This document shows, in pieces, positions 48,588 through 56,872 of a DNA stretch of 64,000 nt (its first letter is position 1; each line of letters starts with the position of its first letter). A program made the translations under genes and the position numbers. A model generated the notes under the pieces. The model had not been told where the DNA came from, searched no databases, and worked only from the letters and a program-made list of their open reading frames with translations. This DNA comes from Candidozyma auris (Eukaryota > Ascomycota > Pichiomycetes > Serinales > Metschnikowiaceae): contig NC_072813.1 of the NCBI RefSeq assembly GCF_003013715.1, forward strand, positions 682,001 to 746,000, in the 5' to 3' direction.

Positions 48588-49838
48588 TCACTGAAAAAAC
48601 GCCTTGAGCGCCCCATCGAGAGCGTCACAGGCATACCTGTAGTCGTCGAGCTCGTTGAAAACATTGGCAGACACTCTTGCTACGATCTTACCCGCATGGC
48701 CAGCAATGGGGATGAAGGTGTGCTTGTGGGCCAATTGCCAATCCAGATTAAAGGTGACCAAACGGGCCAAGGCATCTCGATCGGTTGCATCAAAAGTGTT
48801 GCTGTACTCCTCAATGGGTACAAAAAACGACAACATGGCGTTGGAAAGTGTTCCTTCCTCGTTCTCCACAATCTGTGCGCCGGGCCATTTACTTTTTACT
48901 ACTTCGCCAGCTTCACGAGCCAACTTGTAGCAGTAGTTTAAGATGGCCTCATCGCCGCCGCACGTCTCCTCCCTGAACTTGATGGCGGCACTGACACACA
49001 TGAGAGGAGCAAAGTTGCGCAGCGCGGTCCACAAGAACTTGCGATAGAGGATGTTGTTCTCATCGTCGCCTGGAAGTTCGGCGTCGGGCGCCACGTACAG
49101 CTCTGCCACAGGAAGCGACTGGATTGTTCGGTGGTACTGAGGATCAACATAGAGAAGTGCACATCCTCGAGGCACATAGAACCACTTGTGCAAGTTGGTG
49201 CAGAGGAAGTCGGGTTTGGCCTTGTCAAGGTCAAGGGGGACAAGTCCAATGCCGTGAGCAGCATCCACAACAGATATAACCCCAAAATTCTTGCACAACG
49301 CAACCAACTGTTCCCAGGGCACCTTCACTCCCGGCATCGACACCACTGTATCGAAGAGAGCCACCTTCACCTTGTGCGTCTCAAACACCTTGCGAAATTT
49401 TGCAACCAATTCTGCGTCCAGCACAGGATACGCTACCTCTACCAACTGGAGCTCTACGCCTCTGTAATCGTGGTAAAATTGTACGATTTTCTGACAAGCA
49501 CCATATGTGGTGACAGGCAAGGCAACAATATCCCCTTTTCGCAAGTTCAACGAGTGGAACACGGCATTGAGCCCAGTGGTAGCGTTTTCAAGCAAAGCCA
49601 AGTTCTCTGGAGCGGTATGCAATATTGGAGCCACTCTGCGAACGGCTTCCTTGTAGTGGACTGGCTGGCGCACACGTAAGAAGCCGTCAGGGAAGGCAAC
49701 GTCTTCGTCGAAAGCAGCGTGGAATCGGTCGATGATTTCTTTTGGCGGCAAGCCGTAGGAACCGTTGTTGACGGGAACCACATGATCGGGGAGTTGGAAG
49801 AAGTGCTGTTTGCGGAACTCTTTGCCGAACTGGGGCAT
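48588..49838 (-). CDS. PLP-dependent class V aminotransferase-like protein (isopenicillin N epimerase / cysteine desulfurase fold)
   Basis: This 416-residue protein has the class V aminotransferase layout: VNNGSYGLPP near the N-terminus, ENATTGLNAVFHSL (about 84-97, phosphate loop), VVDAAHGIG (Asp192 and His195, binding the pyridine ring), and the Schiff-base Lys218 in CTNLHKWFYVPRG. The LHKW context is typical of isopenicillin N epimerase-like and hercynylcysteine sulfoxide lyase (Egt2-like) enzymes rather than Nfs1, which has a mobile Cys loop. I do not see a catalytic Cys loop or a mitochondrial presequence. The substrate is unknown. No ergothioneine partner is nearby. Confidence 0.8.
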   Translation of the reverse strand: MPQFGKEFRKQHFFQLPDHVVPVNNGSYGLPPKEIIDRFHAAFDEDVAFPDGFLRVRQPVHYKEAVRRVAPILHTAPENLALLENATTGLNAVFHSLNLRKGDIVALPVTTYGACQKIVQFYHDYRGVELQLVEVAYPVLDAELVAKFRKVFETHKVKVALFDTVVSMPGVKVPWEQLVALCKNFGVISVVDAAHGIGLVPLDLDKAKPDFLCTNLHKWFYVPRGCALLYVDPQYHRTIQSLPVAELYVAPDAELPGDDENNILYRKFLWTALRNFAPLMCVSAAIKFREETCGGDEAILNYCYKLAREAGEVVKSKWPGAQIVENEEGTLSNAMLSFFVPIEEYSNTFDATDRDALARLVTFNLDWQLAHKHTFIPIAGHAGKIVARVSANVFNELDDYRYACDALDGALKAFFQ

Positions 49839-50539
49839 GGCTGTGGTTGTGTGTAGTGGCGGTAGACCACCTCAGGTGGATTTGGTGCGTATTATATAGT
49901 AGAGAAAGGGAGCCGATTTGTCCCTGCATTCTTGATACACAATAGACTAAGTTAGTGGTGTATTATTCTGACAGTATGTTGTCAATTGCAACAAACAAAT
50001 AGTGACTAGCGCCTCACAAAACACAAAGAATTAGAGTCATTGCTGGAGCTTGGAATTGTTTTAAGCTGAAAGGTGTAGATTGAGGTAAAATGTGATGTTC
50101 TTTATCCTGCCGATCATGGAAGACGGTTCATGGCGCTTATTGATAGGAGAACTGCACTTGCGTAGTTAAGATAAGGAGCAGACAGAGCAGGGAACGGCCA
50201 ACTGAGAAAAATTTTTTAGAAGTAATTACCGTTTAACTCAGCAATTGAAGCTACTAAAGCAGTTGACTTTCAATTCTCCGATTATCCTTTCAAGGGCAAC
50301 TTTAGTCTGTGCCATAATGCTGCAAGTTCGAATGGCTGCGAGAACGTCTCAGGGACAAAGCCACGTAATATATCCCAACAGAGCGCAAGAAATCAAACAA
50401 AAATCAAGATTCTACCACCTTGAAAGTCATCTTCTCTCTAGATCAATTCTTTCACATATATTTTGCTAGGCCTATCCCAGGGTAGATCCGCCCTTGATAA
50501 TCCTGCGCACACTTGCAAGCCATCGTAGAGCTCCATGCC
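49839..50539. promoter_or_regulatory. Divergent promoter region, PLP enzyme / MDM31-like gene
   Basis: This 701-bp region has one plus-strand motif copy (ATGGCTGCGAG at 50332-50342). An upstream ATG at 50535 overlaps the start of the downstream gene out of frame. The longest downstream frame begins at TTG (50513). Confidence 0.5.
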
Positions 50540-52351
50540 ATGCTCTGCTTCCGGCGATTGGCGTCTAGGAACCCAATTTTCTGGCGACCGGCCTATCGAA
50601 GGCCTCTTTTGCGCCCGGTATACCCAAGAAGCTCAACCAATCTCTTTATTCGGGCGCACTCGCACCTCAATGACCCTCATCGCAAAAACCCCGACTCGGA
50701 GTCTAGAAAGCTAGATTCCCAAAGTTCAGCAACCAATACAGATAATGGCAAATGTCCTGACCAGTCTAATGAAACCAATTCGCATAATATCAAAAAAAAT
50801 CGACACCTGCTTACGAAAGAACAATTGCTTGCATCTACCAGAGGGATGGCCCCGAGACTATGGATCCGACTCCGCTGGCTTCTCAAGAGATCGAATCGTC
50901 CATTCAACACAGATGACTACTCGGCGTTCTTCTCCTGGCTAGTTATGGGAAACGCTATAATTCTCATTTTGGGTACAACCACGTTTGTACTGTTGGTGAT
51001 TTTCACAATTAATACTGTCTTTGCTCAGGAACTTGTGGCACGCAAGGTTGGTGAGTTCATCACGAAGAATTCGAAATTGACAGTCACTTTCGAGCACGCG
51101 ATCGTTCCTGGGTGGTCTGATGGTAAAATATGCTTCAAAAAGTGCTTCGTAAGCAGAAGACCAAAAACTGTCGGGCAATTTTTAAAAGGTAGTCAGGCAG
51201 AAGCATACGCCAAGAGCTTGGACAATACAGGTGAAGAAGCCCAGCTAGTCGATGATGGTAATTACACTCAGTTCGACTTGACTATTGAAGAAGTCAACAT
51301 GTCGCTATCATTTCGAAAATGGGTTAATGGCACTGGCATAGTCGACACCTTGGAAGTCAAGGGGATGAGGGGTGTTGTAGACAGAACGCATGTTCACTGG
51401 GACCCAAATGATGACGCTAGAAACTACAAAAATGTTCATCAATTTGGCGATTTCGAATTTAATGAGTTCAGGATGGAAGACGTCCTATTCACCTTGCTAC
51501 AACCTGCTGGGTTTCGCCCTTTTAGCGTTGCCATCTACAACTGCGAGTTGTCTAAGCTAAGAAAGCACTGGTTGTTTTATGACTTTCTTAATGCAAATAT
51601 AATGAGTGGATCATATGATAATTCCCTCTTCACGGTCCATAAGAGGCAGAGGCTCGATGACTTTGACGAAGATGACTCTGGACAAAGTATTGCAAAGTTA
51701 CCATGGAAACGTGTTACAAGGCTTCGAGTGGACTCACTTAACATTGATCACTTGAACAAAGGCTTAGAAGGGCCATTTGGATGGATCACTTCTGGTAAAG
51801 TCGACATGATCGGCGACGTCATGGTACCCGAGCAGAGTAAAGAATTTCACGTTCTGGAAATTGTTAACATAATCACCCAATCCATACAAAAAGAAGCGAC
51901 AAGGCATATCAATCCCGACGTGCAAAATAAGGAGGATCATATTCTTCGTCTCACAAACGGGAACACCGCGGGGTCGAATGATATATCCAAATACTTTGTA
52001 CTCGACTTGACCATGCGGCTTAATAATGTGAGGGCTCTGGTTCCATTCAAAGCTCCAGAGTTGAGTTATGTGAACTATGCCCTTATAAGACCGATTGTGG
52101 CGTACATCAATCTGAGAAATGCATTCATCGAGATCAAAGCTAGGATCGTCAAGAACATCGAAGACTTCAGTGGGTCATGGACAGTCTACGACTCTCTTTT
52201 GATGGACGATATTTCTGAAGAAGTTTATGAAAGCTTTGTCGAATATGTCGCTGATGACGAGGCTAGATTGGTGCGTATGCGGAAAGTAGCATTCTGGACG
52301 ATGCAATTGCTCGTGCAATTTATTGTCTTTGGACTTGGCGCCGTGACCTAA
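50540..52351 (+). CDS. MDM31: Mitochondrial inner membrane protein of the MDM31/MDM32 family
   Basis: This 603-residue protein starts at the ATG at 50540. An Arg-rich presequence covers about 1-45. A membrane span is at about 135-160 (WLVMGNAIILILGTTTFVLL), followed by KVGEFITKNSKLTVTFEHAIVPGW and KICFKKCFVSRRPK, the signature of Mdm31/Mdm32. The family's second half includes FNEFRMEDVLFTLLQPAGFRPF and a C-terminal span. Mdm31 and Mdm32 act in mitochondrial morphology, nucleoid placement and phospholipid balance. The VPGW...CFVSRRPK block favours MDM31, but the pair are similar and I am less sure of the paralog than of the family. Confidence 0.8.
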   Translation: MLCFRRLASRNPIFWRPAYRRPLLRPVYPRSSTNLFIRAHSHLNDPHRKNPDSESRKLDSQSSATNTDNGKCPDQSNETNSHNIKKNRHLLTKEQLLASTRGMAPRLWIRLRWLLKRSNRPFNTDDYSAFFSWLVMGNAIILILGTTTFVLLVIFTINTVFAQELVARKVGEFITKNSKLTVTFEHAIVPGWSDGKICFKKCFVSRRPKTVGQFLKGSQAEAYAKSLDNTGEEAQLVDDGNYTQFDLTIEEVNMSLSFRKWVNGTGIVDTLEVKGMRGVVDRTHVHWDPNDDARNYKNVHQFGDFEFNEFRMEDVLFTLLQPAGFRPFSVAIYNCELSKLRKHWLFYDFLNANIMSGSYDNSLFTVHKRQRLDDFDEDDSGQSIAKLPWKRVTRLRVDSLNIDHLNKGLEGPFGWITSGKVDMIGDVMVPEQSKEFHVLEIVNIITQSIQKEATRHINPDVQNKEDHILRLTNGNTAGSNDISKYFVLDLTMRLNNVRALVPFKAPELSYVNYALIRPIVAYINLRNAFIEIKARIVKNIEDFSGSWTVYDSLLMDDISEEVYESFVEYVADDEARLVRMRKVAFWTMQLLVQFIVFGLGAVT

Positions 52352-52356
52352 CGAGC

Positions 52357-52719
52357 TTAGAGTCTAAGTACCAACACAAGCATGGCTACATACGAGGCAA
52401 GACTTATGCCTGTGAGAAGAAGAACCAGATCGCCGGCGGTCTTGAACTCCTCCATATCATTCTCTGCATCATAGTAAGTGTCCACGGTAGCAGCTTTGAA
52501 CACACCAATGAAATATAGCAAGCAGCCATAGACAGTATAGACAGTGCCAATGGGAAGAAACTCCGAGGAGAAGAGTTTGATCATGACAATGGAAAACGAG
52601 AGACACGATATGGCCGTCCTTGTATATGCTCCCTCGTACGTTCTCTGATGAGCTCTCACATCTAGTTTCAAATTATCTGCCAAGTCACCAAGACGAGACC
52701 GCCTACGAGTGAGCTCCAT
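52357..52719 (-). CDS. DUF202-like small membrane protein
   Basis: From the first ATG (52717-52719) this is a 120-residue protein. A basic N-terminus (LTRRRSRLGDLADNLKLDVRAHQRTYEGAYTRTAIS) is followed by three hydrophobic helices (about 40-57, 58-75 and 100-118), the DUF202 layout (YidH type, distantly related to Vtc1). The frame stays open upstream to a TTG at 52867-52869, adding 50 residues with no ATG. A 5' exon beyond that is possible but not shown. Only 5 bp separate its stop from that of the convergent MDM31-like gene. The function is unknown. Confidence 0.65.
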   Translation of the reverse strand: MELTRRRSRLGDLADNLKLDVRAHQRTYEGAYTRTAISCLSFSIVMIKLFSSEFLPIGTVYTVYGCLLYFIGVFKAATVDTYYDAENDMEEFKTAGDLVLLLTGISLASYVAMLVLVLRL

Positions 52720-53296
52720 GATGAAGTGTGGTTGATAAGGAATGTATTGTGGAGGTAAATTGTGCGCACCTTCAGATAAATAGTGAAGGTATAGGCTGAT
52801 CGCGTCAACAGTATTACTTTTACAATGATGGATTTCTTTCAATAAGTGGCTAAAGTTTTCAACAGCCAAACGTGGTCTCTACACGTTTATTAGCTCTTTT
52901 TTTTCTTTCCTCGCCTTCAAAGGCGGGGATCGGCTATACAATATGCTTTGGACATTCATACGTAACTAACCGATCAATCGACATTTCAGGGAAGCAATTA
53001 ACAAAACTATGGGACATGAAATATCATCAGGCGTCAATATGTAAGACATCTCGTCAATATACCAGTTCAACCTCGATGCGCCCTATTCCCAATGAGTCCA
53101 TGGGGTTTTGCACCCATTCCTGGAGGTAGTACATTGCGTCAGAATGCTCACTCTGCTCAATATTCCCTTCGCACTTTGAAGCTTCAGCGTCACTCCAGGT
53201 ATACCAATCTTTCGTCCTACTCAGTTCTATCCTTCGCCACACCAATCCAGCTAATTCTTCACTCAACTCAAATTCGTTCTAACGTAAGATTCGAAA
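52720..53296. promoter_or_regulatory. Divergent promoter region, DUF202-like / IES4-like
   Basis: This 577-bp region contains the open but ATG-less extension of the DUF202 frame (52720-52869). No motif copy or RNA gene is seen. Confidence 0.5.
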
Positions 53297-53791
53297 ATGC
53301 CCCCAAAAAGACAGCTTGTGAAGCTAAAGGTGTCCCCCGAGTTCCTTAAGACACTTCCCGTATTCGCCACGCCGAAAGCGAAACGGGTAAAGAAGGTAGC
53401 TGAAGAAAAGAAAAGTGACAAAGCTGGTGATGGGAAGCACCTGTCACCAGGGCTAGACGAGCCAGCAAGTGCAAGGATAAATACCGGGCTGAAGGAGTTG
53501 TCCACTGCTGGTCTCACAGTGCACAGTGTGAACGCTAACTTTGCGCTCGATAAGTCTGGTAGACCGGCAAAGAGGTGGGTGCGTGGCACTAGACAGTTTA
53601 AAACGTTCAGTGGATTCAAGGTGAAGATCAAGACGTGGAAGAACAAGAGCGAGCGTGGAGAGAAGGAAAAAACGGAAAAGACGGAGTCCAAAGACGGGAG
53701 CCCGGTGATTGAACCGCCGCTGAATTCTCTTCCAAAACAAGAGGATATGAACCTGGTGACTTCTTCTGAGCCTTCAGCCATCACTGCTTGA
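53297..53791 (+). CDS. IES4: Probable INO80 complex subunit Ies4
   Basis: This 164-residue, highly charged protein has a conserved-looking core: SGRPAKRWVRGTRQFKTFSGFKV followed by KIKTWK (about 91-117). Fungal Ies4 proteins share a Trp/Phe-rich SFSGYKV...W block in a basic context, and the position of that core in a short disordered protein fits. The tail (about 118-164) is acidic and Lys-rich. INO80 remodels nucleosomes and H2A.Z. The call rests on one short block, so another small chromatin protein is possible. A 249-bp spacer separates it from MST1. Confidence 0.6.
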   Translation: MPPKRQLVKLKVSPEFLKTLPVFATPKAKRVKKVAEEKKSDKAGDGKHLSPGLDEPASARINTGLKELSTAGLTVHSVNANFALDKSGRPAKRWVRGTRQFKTFSGFKVKIKTWKNKSERGEKEKTEKTESKDGSPVIEPPLNSLPKQEDMNLVTSSEPSAITA

Positions 53792-54040
53792 GTTGGCGTG
53801 ACTTGCTAATACTGCGCTGGTGGTGCAGACTCATATAACTGTATTATAGATGAAATGGCATTTTTTCGGGACAAGTAATCAAAAGAGAATACAAACAAAA
53901 TCATTATTTCCAGGAATACATCATAAGGCAAAAACTCTAGTTTTTGTGCCATTCATGTTCAATTCTTCATCTCTTCTACTGATCGCAGTTGCATACACAC
54001 CAGAACCAAGTGTTATAACCTATTTCTTCACCTGGGCTAA

Positions 54041-55432
54041 ATGTTGCTAGGACGTAGGCTATTCGTCCTGCGACGTATACAAAGCTTCTCCACATCTTTG
54101 GCCACTCATAATCAGCCGTCTACGGATCCGATCTCGTCTACTCAAGCCAATCATGTCATCTCCAATAAACAGCTACTATACACCACAGACCGTCTTACAC
54201 CAGGTCTGATCTTTTTCTTGCCTCATGGTACCAGGATATTTAATAAGCTTGTCAATTTCATGAAAAACCAACAAACCAAGTATGGCTTCCAGGAAGTGAT
54301 ATCCCCTTTGATCTACAAGAATGAGCTCTGGAAGCAATCCGGCCATTGGGACAATTATAAGGAGGACATGTTCAAAGTAGTCGGAAATGATCTTTCCAAG
54401 GAGGCGATCGTGGAGGAAGGATGTCGTGGGCATGAAGATCAGCATGAATATGGTCTCAAGCCGATGAATTGTCCGGGCCATTGCTTGATATTCTCAAAAT
54501 TCGATAAATCGTACAGTGAGCTTCCTGTCAGATACTCTGACTTCCTGTCATTACATAGAAACGAGGCCAGTGGCGCATTATCTGGTCTAACTAGAGTACG
54601 AAGATTCCATCAAGACGATGGCCACATCTTCTGCACATTGCAACAGATTCATAGTGAGATTACAAACACTATAAATCTTATCAAGGACACATATGGCGTC
54701 TTTGGCATTGACTCTGCTGAAATCGAGTTCTTCTTGAGTACCAGACCTGAAAAATACATAGGTGAGATTGAAACCTGGGATGAGGCTGAGAATCAATTGA
54801 GAGATGTGTTGAATGCCACAGCCGGTCATGATGGCTGGCAAATTCGTGAGCAAGACGGTGCATTCTACGGCCCAAAGATTGACATCTTACTAAAGGATGC
54901 CTTTGACAAGAAGCTTCAAGTCGGTACCATTCAATTGGATTTTCAACTTCCTTCTCGTTTTGCTCTTCAATACACTGACAAGTCTGGTCAAAAGGAGCAG
55001 CCAATTATGATTCATAGGGCGGTTTTCGGCTCTCTAGAACGATTCTTTGCAATTTTGTTGGATCATTATCAGGGAGCATGGCCTTTCTGGCTTAATCCTA
55101 GACAGGCCCTAATAGTTCCGGTATCTGAAAAGCATGTTGAGGCAGCGAAAGACCTACAAAAACAGATCTCTGGTGATATTGCATTTAGTGACTCTGTTGC
55201 TCCAATCACAGGCTATAATTTCTACGTTGATATTGATTCTAGAGATGAAAGTGTTGGTACAAGAATCAAAGACGCTGTTCAAAAAAAGTATTCCTATATC
55301 TTGATGATAGGTGACAAGGACATAGAAAAAGGAACAGTGGCAGTAAGGACCAGAGAAAGCCGAAAGGTACTGAACATGACACCCAAAGAGTTGAAAGAGC
55401 TTTTTGTTGCACTTGAGAGGAACTATAAGTAA
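54041..55432 (+). CDS. MST1: Mitochondrial threonyl-tRNA synthetase
   Basis: This 463-residue class II synthetase lacks the N-terminal editing domains of the cytosolic enzyme, as does S. cerevisiae Mst1 (462). The presequence is Arg/Ser-rich (1-25). Motif 1 lies near KYGFQEVISPLIYKNELW, motif 2 is HRNEASGALSGLTRVRRFHQDDGH, motif 3 is RAVFGSLERFFAILLDHY, and the zinc-site residues appear in MNCPGHCLIF. An anticodon-binding domain follows. Codon 56 is CTG (54206-54208), where yeast and human enzymes have Ser in the TPGS..FFLP context. This supports CTG as Ser. The gene converges on CDC73 with 48 bp between stops. Confidence 0.95.
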   Translation: MLLGRRLFVLRRIQSFSTSLATHNQPSTDPISSTQANHVISNKQLLYTTDRLTPGLIFFLPHGTRIFNKLVNFMKNQQTKYGFQEVISPLIYKNELWKQSGHWDNYKEDMFKVVGNDLSKEAIVEEGCRGHEDQHEYGLKPMNCPGHCLIFSKFDKSYSELPVRYSDFLSLHRNEASGALSGLTRVRRFHQDDGHIFCTLQQIHSEITNTINLIKDTYGVFGIDSAEIEFFLSTRPEKYIGEIETWDEAENQLRDVLNATAGHDGWQIREQDGAFYGPKIDILLKDAFDKKLQVGTIQLDFQLPSRFALQYTDKSGQKEQPIMIHRAVFGSLERFFAILLDHYQGAWPFWLNPRQALIVPVSEKHVEAAKDLQKQISGDIAFSDSVAPITGYNFYVDIDSRDESVGTRIKDAVQKKYSYILMIGDKDIEKGTVAVRTRESRKVLNMTPKELKELFVALERNYK

Positions 55433-55480
55433 CACTGTTCTTCTGTATTTGTACATAGTATACACATATATGATCCCCAT

Positions 55481-56569
55481 TTACTCTTGGGCCCCGTATT
55501 GTCTGCTGATAAGAATTCTTTCCAAATGAAGCCACAAGTCTCTCACGATCATCTTATCTCTGAATCTTTTTTCACCACGATCCACCCTCACAACATTCAC
55601 GTTCCAATCTTTGATTTGCTTCGGCACAACATCGTTTTGATACGCAACATAAAAACCAGGGTACTTTTGAAACAATACCTCAGGCTTGGAGTATTTGTAC
55701 TTTGCAAATTGCCATGCTTGGCCTGTTGTAAAAATAGCGATTACTCTGTCCCAGTACTCTGGTTTGGTAAACATGTCGACGTTGTCCACGACCATGATGG
55801 AGTGGGCCGCAGGAGCCAATCTGTCCGATTCATGATTAATTGTTACAACGCCAGTCTCTGGCCTTTTCATGGTATTCACGTTAGGTTCCACAAACCGGCT
55901 GTTTTCCAAAAAGTCTTTAATGTTGGCGAGCGATAGTAATGCAGTAGTAGCCGGGGATACAATGATGATTGGCAGCTTCTTGCTTGCAGCGGCATCTGAA
56001 CCATTGACCTGTGATTTCAGAGGTTTACTTCTTTTTAACTGTGAAGCAAAACGCTTCGCGTCCGATAAAAGACTTTTGAAATTTATATTCTTAGTTCCTC
56101 GCAACGCCGAGTTATGATCCACAGAGTCTTGCTGGTACTCCTCAATACGGGCCATCTGGGGGTCTTCCAATTTTCTCTTCTTCTCATTCTCTACACCACC
56201 AGCCCCATCAGTTTTGTCGGAACTTTCATCTTTTTTCACAAACTGACAACTGTCGGAACTTCCATTCAACCAAGTGGTCAACTCTGCCTTCACTAAGAAC
56301 TTGAAGTCAGGTATACCGTTTTCTAAACAGGCATTCTTGTAGTCAACAATAGACGACTTGTCGTGCATCCAGCAGAATATAACAGCTCGAAGTGGCTGGC
56401 GTTCATCTTCATTGTAAAAATTGGTGAGCTCGTCTAACAGAAACTTGTGCTCATCACCAAAACTTGCGTGTGTGGCTTCCTTGATGCTCTCTGTCTTCTC
56501 GTCTCCCTTGAAAAATTCTATTGGCTTGTCGCCAATCGTGGCCTTTCTCAAGTGCTTTATGGAGTCCAT
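55481..56569 (-). CDS. CDC73: PAF1 complex subunit CDC73 (parafibromin)
   Basis: This 362-residue protein starts at the ATG at 56567-56569 (a GTG lies three codons upstream). The N-terminal part contains DSIKHLRKATIGDKPIEFF. The C-terminal Ras-like domain begins near PIIIVSPATTALLSLANIKDFL and includes MVVDNVDMFTKPEYWDRVIAIFTTG and WQFAKYKYSKPEVLFQKYPGFYVAY. Cdc73 is part of the Paf1 complex, which travels with RNA polymerase II and promotes H2B ubiquitination and H3K4/K36 methylation. S. cerevisiae Cdc73 is 393 residues. Confidence 0.93.
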   Translation of the reverse strand: MDSIKHLRKATIGDKPIEFFKGDEKTESIKEATHASFGDEHKFLLDELTNFYNEDERQPLRAVIFCWMHDKSSIVDYKNACLENGIPDFKFLVKAELTTWLNGSSDSCQFVKKDESSDKTDGAGGVENEKKRKLEDPQMARIEEYQQDSVDHNSALRGTKNINFKSLLSDAKRFASQLKRSKPLKSQVNGSDAAASKKLPIIIVSPATTALLSLANIKDFLENSRFVEPNVNTMKRPETGVVTINHESDRLAPAAHSIMVVDNVDMFTKPEYWDRVIAIFTTGQAWQFAKYKYSKPEVLFQKYPGFYVAYQNDVVPKQIKDWNVNVVRVDRGEKRFRDKMIVRDLWLHLERILISRQYGAQE

Positions 56570-56872
56570 GGCCGTCACTTGTTAGTGGTCTGTAGGCATT
56601 GATATTTTCGCATCTCAGATTCTGGGGACACTATACAAGGTGGATTTCAACATAAGCGCACACCCGAAGAAGTTGTCAAGGCTAAGATTACATTCTTAAC
56701 ACAATAATACTTAAATGTTAATATAACTTTTGTCTGACGTGAAATTCCCATTTCTGATTCCTCGTTTACGAGACATTCCAAGAGCATCACGTGCCCTTAT
56801 CACTAGTATACTGCTAGTGGTGTTTGAGAGAAGCTGTTTCCATAATCATCAACCCTTCCCGAACCCTTTCAA
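56570..56872. promoter_or_regulatory. Divergent promoter region, CDC73 / ATG17
   Basis: This 303-bp region holds CACGTG (56789-56794) followed 7 bp later by a 6-bp inverted repeat (CACTAG 56802-56807 / CTAGTG 56815-56820), about 50-80 bp before ATG17. Confidence 0.55.
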
